From an uncultured Hyphomicrobiales bacterium (GTDB lineage: Bacteria; Pseudomonadota; Alphaproteobacteria; Rhizobiales; Ancalomicrobiaceae), in the NCBI GenBank assembly GCA_903930435.1, contig CAIYYN010000062.1, forward strand, positions 32,660 to 96,659: DNA of 64,000 nt, in the 5' to 3' direction. Positions 1-9,147 of this stretch are shown piece by piece. The notes below the pieces were generated by a model. That model searched no databases. It saw nothing but the letters and a program-made list of their open reading frames with translations, and was not told where the DNA came from. A program made the translations under genes and the position numbers. How positions within the stretch are numbered: the stretch's first letter is position 1; every line of letters starts with the position of its first letter.

Positions 1-802
1 AGACGGCGATGGGGGTTGCACCGGGATCGGGTCGGAGCCGCAAATCGACCCGGAATACGTAGCCGTCCGGCGTCACGGACTGCATCAATCGAACGATGTG
101 CTTTGTGACCTTGACAAAAAAGTCAGTCACCTCGTCGGCATCGGCGAGAAGCGGGCGAGCGCGTTCTGCATCAAAAAAAACGATGAGATCAATATCGGAG
201 GAGTAATTGAGCTCGAAGGCCCCGTGTTTGCCCATGGCCAGCACGATATAGCCAGATCCGGCAGCCGGATTGGTGCTATCGGGCAGGCGGATTTTGCCCC
301 GCCCGGCTGCGGCTTTGAGCGCAAAATCTGTTGCCGCGTTCAACGTGGCATCGGCGAACCATGTCAAGGCAGCGGTGACGGCTTCCGTGCCCCATGCTTT
401 TGACAGGTCTGCAAACCCGATTGTCAGCGCAGCTTCCTGCTTGGCCAGCCGCAACTGATGCATGATCTCGGTGTCGTCCGGGCAGCCTTCCATCGCGGCG
501 ACCGAGTTAACCAGCCGCTGAAGCGTAGCCGCAGGATCGCTCGAAAGGATACGCGACAGTCGGTCTGGATCGGCTGAAGCGAGATCTGTGAGATAGGGGG
601 AGGTTTCCGAGACAAGCTCAAGGAAGCGGATAACATGGGGCTCGGCCTTGAGGCCCTCAGATTTGATACCCGTGACCATCCGCAATCGGTTACGCCCCGG
701 TTTTGACGGGATGGGACGCTCCGGAATGGTTTGCTGGCGAATTCGATCTTCAAGTGTGCCAAGCCACGGGATGTGTTCCAGAAATTGGCTCGGGACCAGC
801 AT
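1..802 (-). CDS. glnE: Glutamine synthetase adenylyltransferase/adenylyl-removase, N-terminal part (runs off left edge)
   Basis: GlnE adenylylates and de-adenylylates glutamine synthetase in response to PII. Only the first ~267 residues are in the window. This part belongs to the N-terminal nucleotidyltransferase (adenylyl-removase) half. The nucleotidyltransferase signature is clear: GKHGAFELNYSSDIDLIVFF with the paired aspartates (minus strand around 230-180), followed further on by RVDLRLRPDPGATPIAV at the window edge. An in-frame stop lies at 821-823, so ATG 802 is the first usable start; an AGGAAA ribosome site precedes it. In rhizobia glnE follows the histidine kinase gene of this cluster directly; here a protease gene on the other strand lies between them. 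Identification is firm, but the C-terminal half cannot be checked. Confidence 0.93.
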   Translation of the reverse strand, partial: MLVPSQFLEHIPWLGTLEDRIRQQTIPERPIPSKPGRNRLRMVTGIKSEGLKAEPHVIRFLELVSETSPYLTDLASADPDRLSRILSSDPAATLQRLVNSVAAMEGCPDDTEIMHQLRLAKQEAALTIGFADLSKAWGTEAVTAALTWFADATLNAATDFALKAAAGRGKIRLPDSTNPAAGSGYIVLAMGKHGAFELNYSSDIDLIVFFDAERARPLLADADEVTDFFVKVTKHIVRLMQSVTPDGYVFRVDLRLRPDPGATPIAV

Positions 803-889
803 CTTGACGAATTTCCTGTTTCAGCCGGGCACAACACGCCAGCCGCGCCCCGTTTTGCCCTCAGCCTAGCACAACAGACGGCAGGTGGA

Positions 890-1124
890 ACCCATGAAAC
901 AATATACAACTTTTAATTGATTTTTGTTATCTTTAATTATTAACAATATACATTAATTAACTTCCAGATTTGTCTGATTTAATATAACTACAAGGTTGTA
1001 TTTTTATCGCCTTTTGATAGTACCTCCCCGACTTGTCAGCCACATTTCATCTGAGGGCCAAATATCCTTTGCGGCCATGATTAAGTGTGTTTTGGGCAAT
1101 ACGAAAGATGTCAGGAGTCGATAA
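890..1124. other. AT-rich intergenic region upstream of the M4 protease gene
   Basis: The stretch between glnE and the protease gene is much richer in A and T than its surroundings, especially 900-1010. No convincing gene or structured RNA was seen. It should hold the promoter of the protease gene and part of the glnE leader. The composition suggests a target for an AT-silencing protein such as MucR; that is inference. Confidence 0.4.
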
Positions 1125-2162
1125 ATGGTTTCCCGCTGCAGATGTGCGTTTGTTCCCACTTCAGTCCTTGACCGATTTGCGGTTGATCTCACATTAAGCG
1201 AGACCTTGCGACAGGCATTTCAGGATACAGCCCAGCATGCAAGTGGCTGGCGCAGTCAACGCACGTCCATTTCGCCTGCCGCGCGCCACGCAAAGGCGAA
1301 GCCCCAGGGCGCGAATCCGTCGCTGCGTCCGGAAATATTGATCTTTGACAGCCGGCACTCATCAACATTGCCCGGCAACCACATCGCAATAGCGGACCCT
1401 TACCAGGAGGAAACCGCACATCGCATTCATCAAAATATACAATCAATACTCTTGTTTTATAAGTCGATTTTCAATCGAAACTCTGTCGACAACAATGGCA
1501 TGGGTATTTTTACGTCGATACATTACGGCAACTCTTACTGCAACGCCTATTGGAATGGCTCGCAGATGGTTATCGGCGATGGAGATGGGGAGATATTCAC
1601 GGATTTCGCGTTTTCAGACGATGTGTTGGTCCACGAACTGACCCACGGCGTGACGCAATACACGCTTGGCCTCGGATTTACCGGTGAACCGGGTGCTCTG
1701 AATGAAAGCCTCTCGGACATCTTCAGCGCTGTCTACCGGCAATGGCGCCTGAGGCAGAGCAGCCAGTTGGCTGACTGGACGATCGGGAGCACGGTCCTCG
1801 GACAGTCTGCACGAAAGATGGGATATACGTGTCTGCGCAGCCTGAGCGAACCGGACTCGCCAACGAGCCTGATGCGGTTACCAGGCCATATGCGTGATTG
1901 GGACCCAAATGGTGATCCCCACATCAACAGCGGAATTCCAAGCCAGGCGTTCTATCGCGCAGCCATGCAGGTTGGCGGGAATACGTGGGATCGGGTCGCA
2001 TTGATCTGGTATTCGGCGATGGCGAACGGTCGTCGCCAACCTAATATGACGTTTGCCGAATTTGCCTCTGCGACCATCACGCGGGCTTCTGCGCTGTTTC
2101 GGTCCAATGCCGCGGTGCCAAAATCAATCGAAAACAGTTGGCGTCATGTCGGCGTCATCTGA
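1125..2162 (+). CDS. Protealysin-like M4 family metalloprotease
   Basis: This is a thermolysin-family zinc endopeptidase of 345 residues. The zinc motif HELTH (in VHELTHGVTQYT) is followed by the third-ligand motif GALNESLSDIF, and the C-terminal catalytic region DPHINSGIPSQAFYRAA carries the histidine of the active site. The N-terminus has no signal peptide. Instead it shows a short propeptide with a CAFVPTSVL motif, like the conserved N-terminal motif of protealysins, which are made in the cytoplasm. Length matches protealysin (about 340). Protealysin genes are often followed by the inhibitor emfourin; here a convergent histidine kinase gene follows after 28 bases, so no such partner is present. 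The gene interrupts the usual HK-glnE neighbourhood, and its middle (about 1430-1500) is AT-rich, so it was probably acquired. Confidence 0.9.
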   Translation: MVSRCRCAFVPTSVLDRFAVDLTLSETLRQAFQDTAQHASGWRSQRTSISPAARHAKAKPQGANPSLRPEILIFDSRHSSTLPGNHIAIADPYQEETAHRIHQNIQSILLFYKSIFNRNSVDNNGMGIFTSIHYGNSYCNAYWNGSQMVIGDGDGEIFTDFAFSDDVLVHELTHGVTQYTLGLGFTGEPGALNESLSDIFSAVYRQWRLRQSSQLADWTIGSTVLGQSARKMGYTCLRSLSEPDSPTSLMRLPGHMRDWDPNGDPHINSGIPSQAFYRAAMQVGGNTWDRVALIWYSAMANGRRQPNMTFAEFASATITRASALFRSNAAVPKSIENSWRHVGVI

Positions 2163-2190
2163 TAAAATTGAATGGAACGCGCTCGTTCGG

Positions 2191-3684
2191 TTAGGACTTC
2201 TCTGGCAAACGCAATCCGAAGGACACTTTCAATCCGGGGTTTGCGTCCGCAAGCCGCAAGGTTGTTCCGTGCTGACGCGCGATCGCCGCAACAAGCGACA
2301 AACCAAGCCCGGAACCGGGTGAGTTTCGACTGGCTTCAAGTCTGACGAAGCGCCCCAATACGCGCTCGCGATCTGCCGGAGCTATGCCGGTGCCATTGTC
2401 GATGACGCTGACAAGGATCGTCTCATCCTCCCGCTGAAGGTCGATCTTTACATGCGCGGAAGCGGCAGCCGGGCGACCATATTTGAGCGCATTGTCAATC
2501 AGATTGGCGATCGCTTGCGCCAGCAGTTCACGGTTGGCGAGGGCGAGTCGTGCCTGTTCGCCGCCAAGATTGTCTTCGACCGTTAAAGTCACACCAAGTT
2601 CTTCGGCAGTGGGCTCATAGAGTTCCAGCACTTCATGCGCGACCTCGGCTGGATCGAGCGGGGTGAGTTCAATGGTCCGGTTTCCCGCTTCAACCCTTGC
2701 GATGGTGAGGAGCGCGTCAAAGGTCCGGATCAGCCCATCGCAATCCTCAATCACGGATTCAAGCACCTGCCGGTATTGGTCAGGCGAACGACCTTCGGCA
2801 TTGACGGCCTCTTCTGCACGGTTACGCAATCGATTGAGCGGCGTCTTCAGATCATGGGCAATGTTGTCAGAGACCTCATTCAACCCTCGGATCAGCTCTG
2901 AAATGCGATCCAGCATCTGGTTCAGGCCGATTGCCAGACGATCAAATTCGTCATTTGAACCCGTGACAAGCAGGCGTCCACTCAAGTCACCGGCGAGTAT
3001 CCTGTTGGAGGTGACGGCAACCTGTTCGATACGCTTCAAAACACTGCGCGACAAAAACCACCACGTTCCAAGCGCCAGCAACACCGTCACAAACAGCAGC
3101 GCCCGCATGGCATTCCACATCAGGCCACTGAATTTTTCGCGCTCACTCAAATCCCGCCCGACAAGAACACGAAATCCGGTATCGAGCGTTACCACGCGGA
3201 CAAGCGCCATATGCTGCTGCTCTGTCCCTGTGCGCGGACTGAGCCGCATGTAGGGTACGGTTGAAACAACCGATTCCGTCCGCGTCACTACTTCTGGCGG
3301 CAAATCGGAAATATTGCCGACAAGCGGCTGGCCCGCTCCATCGGTTACCAGGTAAAGCCCGGCACCGGGTTCCCGGCTCCGATTGTCGAGTATCCTGACA
3401 ACGCGCAATATGCCACCACGGGCAAATTGCGTCTTGAGCTCGGTCACTTCCTGATCGACGGCATCGCGCAGTTCCGAGGTCAGGATTGAATTTGTGGAAT
3501 GCGAGATATAGGCGACGAGAGCCACCGAAACGAGCGAAAAGACAAGCAGATAGACGATTGACAGCTTGAAGGCTGTTGTCCGCAGCAGCCGTCCGACAGG
3601 TGACAGGATGGGCGTGCCCGGCGTCACGGCTGCGCTGGTCTGGGCAGGTGTGTCCGGCTTCTCGGTTCCGTCAGCTGCGGTCAT
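2191..3684 (-). CDS. HAMP-domain sensor histidine kinase
   Basis: This inner-membrane kinase of 497 residues pairs with the response regulator immediately upstream. Visible parts are a cytoplasmic N-terminus, membrane segment about 40-60, a periplasmic domain about 61-190, membrane segment about 194-212, a HAMP linker, the HisKA box SDNIAHDLKTPLNRL with His277, and a HATPase domain with N box NLIDNALKYG and G boxes DNGTGIAP and GSGLGLSLV. It starts 4 bases after the regulator stop, so the two are co-transcribed. In rhizobia this pair lies between degP and glnE, as here. The signal sensed is unknown; proximity to degP suggests envelope stress. Confidence 0.93.
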   Translation of the reverse strand: MTAADGTEKPDTPAQTSAAVTPGTPILSPVGRLLRTTAFKLSIVYLLVFSLVSVALVAYISHSTNSILTSELRDAVDQEVTELKTQFARGGILRVVRILDNRSREPGAGLYLVTDGAGQPLVGNISDLPPEVVTRTESVVSTVPYMRLSPRTGTEQQHMALVRVVTLDTGFRVLVGRDLSEREKFSGLMWNAMRALLFVTVLLALGTWWFLSRSVLKRIEQVAVTSNRILAGDLSGRLLVTGSNDEFDRLAIGLNQMLDRISELIRGLNEVSDNIAHDLKTPLNRLRNRAEEAVNAEGRSPDQYRQVLESVIEDCDGLIRTFDALLTIARVEAGNRTIELTPLDPAEVAHEVLELYEPTAEELGVTLTVEDNLGGEQARLALANRELLAQAIANLIDNALKYGRPAAASAHVKIDLQREDETILVSVIDNGTGIAPADRERVLGRFVRLEASRNSPGSGLGLSLVAAIARQHGTTLRLADANPGLKVSFGLRLPEKS

Positions 3685-3688
3685 CGCG

Positions 3689-4369
3689 TTACTTCTGGGG
3701 TTCGCGGATCATGTATCCCGCACCGCGAACAGTCGTCAGCAGGCTCTTCTCCTGCCCTCTGTCGATCTTGGATCTCAGCCGCGAAATATGGACATCGATC
3801 ACGTTTGTCTGTGGGTCAAAGTGATAATCCCAGACATTTTCCAGCAGCATGGTCCGTGTCACGACTTGTCCGGCGTGCTTCATCAGATATTCCAGCAACC
3901 GGAATTCGCGCGGCTGCAGCGTGATTTCCTCGGAACCACGCGTCACGCTATGCGACAGCCGATCCAGGACAAGATCTCCGACCGTGTAATGCGTGTCGGA
4001 CTGTCCGGGACGGCTACGGCGAGCCAAGGCTTCGACCCGCGCCAGCAATTCGGTGAAGGCATAAGGCTTTGTGAGATAATCATCGCCACCGGACCGCAAG
4101 CCCTTGACCCGGTCATCAACCTGGCCGAGCGCTGACAGGATGAGCACAGGCGTCTCGTCGCCTTTCGCCCGCAAGCCTTCAACAATCGACAGACCATCGC
4201 GACGCGGCAACATCCGATCCACGATCAACACATCGTAGCCAGCCCCATCGGCAAAATGCCAACCGGCTTCGCCGTCGCTGGCATGGTCAACAATGTGACC
4301 CGCCTCGCGCAACGCCTTGGACAAATAGGCCGCAGCTTCGCGGTCATCTTCAATGAGCAGGATTCGCAT
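3689..4369 (-). CDS. OmpR-family response regulator
   Basis: A 226-residue transcription factor with a receiver domain at residues 1-115 (acid pair ED at 8-9, phosphorylated Asp51 in VLIVDRMLP, and the lysine of LTKPYAF). A winged-helix DNA-binding domain ends in VRGAGYMI, typical of the OmpR/PhoB class. It is followed after 4 bases by its kinase. A terminator-like hairpin separates it from degP upstream, so the pair may have its own promoter in the short 4370-4403 stretch or be reached by read-through. Confidence 0.95.
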   Translation of the reverse strand: MRILLIEDDREAAAYLSKALREAGHIVDHASDGEAGWHFADGAGYDVLIVDRMLPRRDGLSIVEGLRAKGDETPVLILSALGQVDDRVKGLRSGGDDYLTKPYAFTELLARVEALARRSRPGQSDTHYTVGDLVLDRLSHSVTRGSEEITLQPREFRLLEYLMKHAGQVVTRTMLLENVWDYHFDPQTNVIDVHISRLRSKIDRGQEKSLLTTVRGAGYMIREPQK

Positions 4370-4400
4370 GTCGTATTCTTACATGTATTGGTCAAGGACC

Positions 4401-4436
4401 GAAACACCCGACGCAAGCCTGGCCTGCGCCGGGTGT
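4401..4436 (-). terminator. Probable Rho-independent terminator after degP
   Basis: On the minus strand, 11 bases after the degP stop, arms ACACCCGGCGCA and TGCGTCGGGTGT form a 12-bp stem with one G-T pair and a short loop, followed by TTTC. It separates degP from the regulator-kinase pair. The T run is short, so termination may be partial. Confidence 0.6.
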
Positions 4437-4446
4437 GATCGCCACA

Positions 4447-6003
4447 TCAGCCTTCTGAAATCGGCAGCGGCACAAAGTGCGCCGCTTCGTTCTGCGACTT
4501 GACCCGCAGAAGCACTGCCTTGCGGCCATCCTTCTTGGCGTCTTTCAGCGCGGCGGTCAGATCGGCAGCTGTCGAAATCGTGCGGCCCTGCGCCTCGAGA
4601 ATGACATCGCCAACCTTGATATTCTTCTGGCTAGCCGACCCCTTTGGATCAACACTGACGACCGTTACGCCCTGATTGCCATTGCCAACATCGGCACTTG
4701 GCGAGACGGACAGACCGAGTTGCGCCAGCGAGGTCGACTCTGCACTCTCACCCGCGTCGGACTTTTTCATCTCCGCGAGCTTTTGATCAGATGGCAACTT
4801 GCCAAGCGTCACCTGGACGTCCTGATTATGGCCGTCACGGAAGATAGTGACCTTGACGGTGCTGCCCGGGTCATAGCCTGCAATCGTGCGGGCGAGATCA
4901 CGCGCATCTTTCACGGGCTTGCCATCGACTGCCAGAATGGCGTCTCCTGCCTTGATACCCGCCTTCGATGCCGGACTTCCCGACTGAGGCTCGGAGACAA
5001 GCGCACCACGCGCTTCCTTCAGGCCGATACTGTCAGCGATTTCAGGTGAGATCGGCTGAATCTGAACGCCCAGCCAGCCGCGAACGACTTCGCCGCCCTT
5101 CTGCAACTGTCCGATGACACGCTGGATCGTCTCTGTCGGAATGGCAAATCCGATGCCGACCGACCCGCCCGACGGTGAATAAATCGCCGTGTTCATGCCG
5201 ACAACTTCGCCGGCCAGATTAAACGTCGGACCGCCGGAATTACCGTGATTGATCGGTGCGTCGATCTGCAGATAGTCGTCGAGCCCGCTGTTCAGTTCGC
5301 GGCCGCGTGCCGACACAATGCCCGCGGTCACCGTACCGCCAAGACCGAAGGGATTGCCGACCGCCAGGACCCAGTCGCCAACCCTGATCTGCGATTGCGC
5401 AAACGGCACGGTCGGGAACGTCTTGCCCTTGCCGTCAACCTGCACGACAGCAACGTCCGACTTCTCGTCAGATCCAAGGACCTTTGCATTATATTCGGTT
5501 CCGTCATCGGTCACGACGACAACTTCACGCGCGTCCTTCACGACATGAAAGTTTGTGACGACTTTCCCGTCCGTGGAAATGATGAACCCGGACCCCTGGC
5601 TCATCTGAACGCCTGCGTCACCCTGATCCGGACCGCCCTGCCCACCGCGACGATTGCGGAACTCGCGGAAGAACCGCTCGAACGGCCCCTGATCATCATC
5701 GTCGCCGCCCGGCATTCCACGCATCGTGACATGGGGACCGGGTGCAACGCTCTTGACGCGAATGGAAACGACAGCCGGTTTCACGCGCTCCACCATGTCG
5801 GCGAAGCTGAAGGTCTGAATGGCCGGATTGGCCAGCGGCGAAACGGTCGCAACCGGCTGAATCGGGGTTTGCGCTGCCACTGTCGAGGGCGTGCCAAGCA
5901 GCGATCCGGTCGCCAGAACCGCGACCAGTCCAAAGGTCGCAACGCTGGCAGCAAGCGCCTTGCGCCGGAAGGACAGGATCGTTTTCGGGGAATGTGCAGT
6001 CAT
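4447..6003 (-). CDS. degP: Do/DegP-family periplasmic serine protease
   Basis: This is an envelope protein quality-control protease of the HtrA family, 518 residues. A signal peptide covers about residues 1-45 (hydrophobic ALAASVATFGLVAVLATGS). The trypsin-like domain holds the triad His153 (TNFHVV), Asp183 (KSDVAVV) and Ser256 (GNSGGP). Two PDZ domains follow, with GWLGVQIQ opening the first near residue 300. A stretch GGDDDDQGPFERFF in the LA loop is typical of alphaproteobacterial DegP. ATG 6003 is preceded by GGAG at good spacing. It lies downstream of ccmIEFH with a 153-base leader that contains a TTAC-N6-GTAA element. Length and motifs fit the family. Confidence 0.96.
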   Translation of the reverse strand: MTAHSPKTILSFRRKALAASVATFGLVAVLATGSLLGTPSTVAAQTPIQPVATVSPLANPAIQTFSFADMVERVKPAVVSIRVKSVAPGPHVTMRGMPGGDDDDQGPFERFFREFRNRRGGQGGPDQGDAGVQMSQGSGFIISTDGKVVTNFHVVKDAREVVVVTDDGTEYNAKVLGSDEKSDVAVVQVDGKGKTFPTVPFAQSQIRVGDWVLAVGNPFGLGGTVTAGIVSARGRELNSGLDDYLQIDAPINHGNSGGPTFNLAGEVVGMNTAIYSPSGGSVGIGFAIPTETIQRVIGQLQKGGEVVRGWLGVQIQPISPEIADSIGLKEARGALVSEPQSGSPASKAGIKAGDAILAVDGKPVKDARDLARTIAGYDPGSTVKVTIFRDGHNQDVQVTLGKLPSDQKLAEMKKSDAGESAESTSLAQLGLSVSPSADVGNGNQGVTVVSVDPKGSASQKNIKVGDVILEAQGRTISTAADLTAALKDAKKDGRKAVLLRVKSQNEAAHFVPLPISEG

Positions 6004-6128
6004 GGATCAACTCCAGCAGTCAGGGTTCAGGAATCCGTCGATGCGTCGAGCTTGCGAAAGTACAACTCGATGCATCGTTGATGACTGCACTATGCCTGAA
6101 CGAACATTGCGACTGGCTGGAGATAACG

Positions 6129-6142
6129 TTACGTTTTTGTAA
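6129..6142. promoter_or_regulatory. Inverted TTAC-N6-GTAA element upstream of degP
   Basis: TTAC and GTAA half-sites six bases apart lie about 126 bases upstream of the degP start, in the gap after ccmH. The symmetry and position suggest an operator for a stress regulator, perhaps the neighbouring OmpR-type protein. No known consensus was matched exactly. Confidence 0.25.
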
Positions 6143-6156
6143 TAGAAGCAGAGACG

Positions 6157-6633
6157 TCAATGATCCCGAAGCGATCGTGCAATGATGGCTTCGACGCGGG
6201 CTTCCTCAGTTTCGGTCAATGGACGCTCTTTGCGCATGCGGGTCTCGCGCGTCGTGAACCAGATCACGATCAAGCCGCCGAACAAGGCGACAGGCCCGGC
6301 TGCCCAGAGCAACGCATTGCCAAGGCTGAAACGGGGACGCAACAACACATATTCGCCGTACCGCTGAACGAGATAATCCATGACTGCCGCGTCGTCGTCT
6401 CCGGCCATGATCCGGTCTCGAACCAGGACCCGCAGGTCATGCGCCAGATCGGCATTGCTGTCGTCGATTGACTGATTCTGACAGACGAGGCAGCGCAATT
6501 CTGCCGAAATCGCCCTGGCGCGGGCTTCCAGTTGCGGGTCCTTCAACATTTCGTCTGGCTGGACAGCACGCGCCACCGAGGTTGCCAGCAAAGCGATCAG
6601 AGCAATCACAAAATAGCGGGACAAGGTTTTCAT
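6157..6633 (-). CDS. ccmH: Cytochrome c maturation protein CcmH/CycL
   Basis: CcmH (rhizobial CycL) is a membrane-anchored thioredoxin-like reductant that keeps apocytochrome c haem-binding cysteines reduced for haem ligation in the periplasm. The 158-residue protein has a signal peptide (residues 1-23), the redox motif LRCLVCQNQS with its CxxC, and a single membrane segment AAGPVALFGGLIVIWF near residue 115, followed by a short cytoplasmic tail. It starts 3 bases after the ccmF stop, so it is the last gene of the ccmIEFH operon. Confidence 0.96.
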   Translation of the reverse strand: MKTLSRYFVIALIALLATSVARAVQPDEMLKDPQLEARARAISAELRCLVCQNQSIDDSNADLAHDLRVLVRDRIMAGDDDAAVMDYLVQRYGEYVLLRPRFSLGNALLWAAGPVALFGGLIVIWFTTRETRMRKERPLTETEEARVEAIIARSLRDH

Positions 6634-6636
6634 TGC

Positions 6637-8637
6637 CTACTCCGCTGCCACGGGGGTGAGTTGACCACGCCGACGTGCATCCGATTTTGCCGCTGGTACC
6701 GGTGCCCCAATCCGCAGGCGGCGATCCGCAAGCGACATGAGACCACCAAGCGCCATGACAATGGCACCGAGCCAAATCAGGGTAACGAGCGGTTTCCAGT
6801 AGATCCGGACAGCCGAGCCACCGCTTGGATCCGCTTCACCGAGCGCGAGATAAAGCTGGGAAAACCAGAATGTCGAGATGGCGGTCTCAGATGTTCCCAT
6901 CCTGCGGGCTTGGTACTGCCGACGGGTCGGCTCCATGCTGGTGACGACCACACCGCCCTGCAGGACAGAAAAATGCGACGCATTTTCCGTGTAATTGGGA
7001 CCGTTGCGATGGAGGATACCGTCCAGTCGCAGGTCGTATTGCGCAATCTGGACGCTGTCGCCTGGCTTCATGACCAGAATGCGTTCCTGGTTCCAGGAAC
7101 TCTCCGCAACGACGCCAAGCACCGTCATTCCAAGCCCGAAATGCGCGATGGCCATGCCCCAGCTTGAGCGTGGCATGCCGAGAGCGCGCCTCAGACTTGT
7201 CGCCAAAGGCAATGAGAACAGCTTAACTCGATGGGCGACCTCGACAACACTTCCCGCCATCACCCAGACGGCAACGCCAACACCCAACGACGGCAGGATC
7301 GCTGCGGCCATTGGCCACCAGACAAGGAGGAGAGTGACGATAGCAATTGCTGCTGCTCCCCAGAGACGCTGTGTAGCTCCGATCAGATCACCGCGTTTCC
7401 AGGCCAGCATCGGACCGAGGGGAACTGCGACCAGCAAGACCGAGATGAAAATACCAAACACCAGATTGAAGAAGGGCGGGCCAACCGTGATCTTCGAGCC
7501 AGTGACGACTTCAAACAGTAGCGGATAGAGCGTGCCAACGAGAACAACGGCGCACGAGACTGTCAAAAACAGATTGTTGAAGACCAGGGCACCTTCCCGA
7601 CTGATCGGCGCGAACAAGCCACCTGCCGTCAGACCTGCTGCCCGCCACGCAAACAGCGAGAGCGATCCACCGATGAAGATGACGAGAATGGCGAGGATAA
7701 AGACGCCGCGTGCCGGATCGGTCGCGAACGCATGAACCGACGTCAACACACCGGATCGGACAAGGAATGTGCCGAGGAGCGACAGCGAGAAAGCCAGAAT
7801 CGCCAGCAGGATCGTCCACACCTTCAGAGCATCACGCTTTTCCATCACGATCGCTGAATGCAACAGCGCTGTTCCGGCAAGCCACGGCATGAACGAGGCA
7901 TTTTCAACCGGATCCCAAAACCACCAGCCGCCCCAACCAAGTTCGTAATAGGCCCAATAGGACCCCATTGCGATACCGAGGGTCAGGAAGATCCAGGCCG
8001 CCAGCGACCAGGGACGAACCCAGCGCGCCCAGGCAGCGTCAATTCGCCCCTCGATGAGCGCAGCAATCGCAAATGAAAACGAGATCGAGAATCCGACATA
8101 GCCTAGGTAGAGCAACGGCGGATGGATCGCGAGCCCGATATCCTGAAGGACCGGATTGAGATCATTGCCTTCCATCGGTGCCGGCCAGACACGCTGGAAC
8201 GGGTTCGATGTCATCAGGATGAAGAGGTAAAAAGCGCTGGCGATCCAGGCCTGAACTGCCAGCACGTTGGCTTTCAACGTCCGGGGCAAGTTACGCCCGA
8301 ACAAGGCAACCAGTGCGCCAAACAAGGCGAGGATAAACACCCAAAGGAGCATCGACCCTTCGTGGTTTCCCCACACGCCTGTGATCTTGTACAGGAGCGG
8401 TTTGAGCGAATGGGAGTTCTCAACCACATTGACGACCGAGAAATCCGACTGAACATGCGCATAAATCAGACTGGCAGCGGCGATTGCGACAAACAGAAAC
8501 TGCCCCAAAGCGCCGGGCACCGCCATCGCCATCAGGCTGGCATCGCGCGTTTTGGACCCCCAGATCGGCACGACGGACTGCACCAGCGCAAGCGCAAAAG
8601 CCAGGACGAGTGCATAGTGGCCAATTTCGACGATCAT
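6637..8637 (-). CDS. ccmF: Cytochrome c haem lyase subunit CcmF/CycK
   Basis: CcmF (CycK) is a polytopic inner-membrane protein that, with CcmH and CcmI, attaches haem to apocytochrome c. The 666 residues contain many membrane helices and the tryptophan-rich haem-handling WWD motif (WGGWWFWDPVENASFMPW). The reading frame extends 20 codons further upstream, but ATG 8637 is chosen because it has a good AGGAAAC ribosome site and because family members begin with a MIVEIGH-like sequence at this point. It sits between ccmE (29-base gap) and ccmH (3-base gap). Confidence 0.96.
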   Translation of the reverse strand: MIVEIGHYALVLAFALALVQSVVPIWGSKTRDASLMAMAVPGALGQFLFVAIAAASLIYAHVQSDFSVVNVVENSHSLKPLLYKITGVWGNHEGSMLLWVFILALFGALVALFGRNLPRTLKANVLAVQAWIASAFYLFILMTSNPFQRVWPAPMEGNDLNPVLQDIGLAIHPPLLYLGYVGFSISFSFAIAALIEGRIDAAWARWVRPWSLAAWIFLTLGIAMGSYWAYYELGWGGWWFWDPVENASFMPWLAGTALLHSAIVMEKRDALKVWTILLAILAFSLSLLGTFLVRSGVLTSVHAFATDPARGVFILAILVIFIGGSLSLFAWRAAGLTAGGLFAPISREGALVFNNLFLTVSCAVVLVGTLYPLLFEVVTGSKITVGPPFFNLVFGIFISVLLVAVPLGPMLAWKRGDLIGATQRLWGAAAIAIVTLLLVWWPMAAAILPSLGVGVAVWVMAGSVVEVAHRVKLFSLPLATSLRRALGMPRSSWGMAIAHFGLGMTVLGVVAESSWNQERILVMKPGDSVQIAQYDLRLDGILHRNGPNYTENASHFSVLQGGVVVTSMEPTRRQYQARRMGTSETAISTFWFSQLYLALGEADPSGGSAVRIYWKPLVTLIWLGAIVMALGGLMSLADRRLRIGAPVPAAKSDARRRGQLTPVAAE

Positions 8638-8666
8638 AACGTTTCCTTCGGAAGGCGCTGCCGCCA

Positions 8667-9116
8667 TCATTTGCCGGTCGTCGCTTCGCCCTTCCACTGA
8701 CCCGACTTTTTCAAGGCGTCCGCGACTTCCTTTGGCATATAGCGCTCATCGTGCTTGGCCAAGACCGTCTCAGCCTTGAAGACACCATTTGTTTCAAATG
8801 TTCCCTCGGCAACAACGCCCTGACCCTCACGAAACAGATCGGGCAAAATGCCGACGAAGACAACCGGTACCTTGTTGGAATTGTCCGTGACGGCAAAACT
8901 GACCTTGGCGTCACTATCGCGCACGACACTGCCGACTTCAACAAGTCCCCCGAGCCTGATCCTCGATCCGGGCAACGGATGATGGGCAGCGACATCTGAC
9001 GGCGAATTGAAAAAGACGATCTTGTCCGTCAGCCCGTAGAGGACGAGTGCACCAGCCGCCGCGATCACGATGCCGGCGGTCAGGATCAGGGTCAGTCGAC
9101 GTTGCTTGCGGGTCAT
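8667..9116 (-). CDS. ccmE: Cytochrome c maturation haem chaperone CcmE/CycJ
   Basis: CcmE (CycJ) is the periplasmic haem chaperone that covalently carries haem from CcmC to CcmF. The 149-residue protein starts at MTRKQRRL, a typical CcmE start, and is anchored by one N-terminal helix ([21 protein letters not shown]). An OB-fold beta domain follows, with the haem-binding signature [13 protein letters not shown] holding the conserved His and Tyr. The longer frame to 9170 was rejected because it would add an unconserved N-terminal stretch. It lies between ccmI and ccmF. Confidence 0.96.
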   Translation of the reverse strand: MTRKQRRLTLILTAGIVIAAAGALVLYGLTDKIVFFNSPSDVAAHHPLPGSRIRLGGLVEVGSVVRDSDAKVSFAVTDNSNKVPVVFVGILPDLFREGQGVVAEGTFETNGVFKAETVLAKHDERYMPKEVADALKKSGQWKGEATTGK

Positions 9117-9147
9117 TGTGAAATCGATCCGATATCGGGCACTCGTA

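Noticed and set aside
8122..8700. Plus-strand frame opposite ccmF
   Set aside because: Shadow of ccmF, whose membrane motifs and length are clear.
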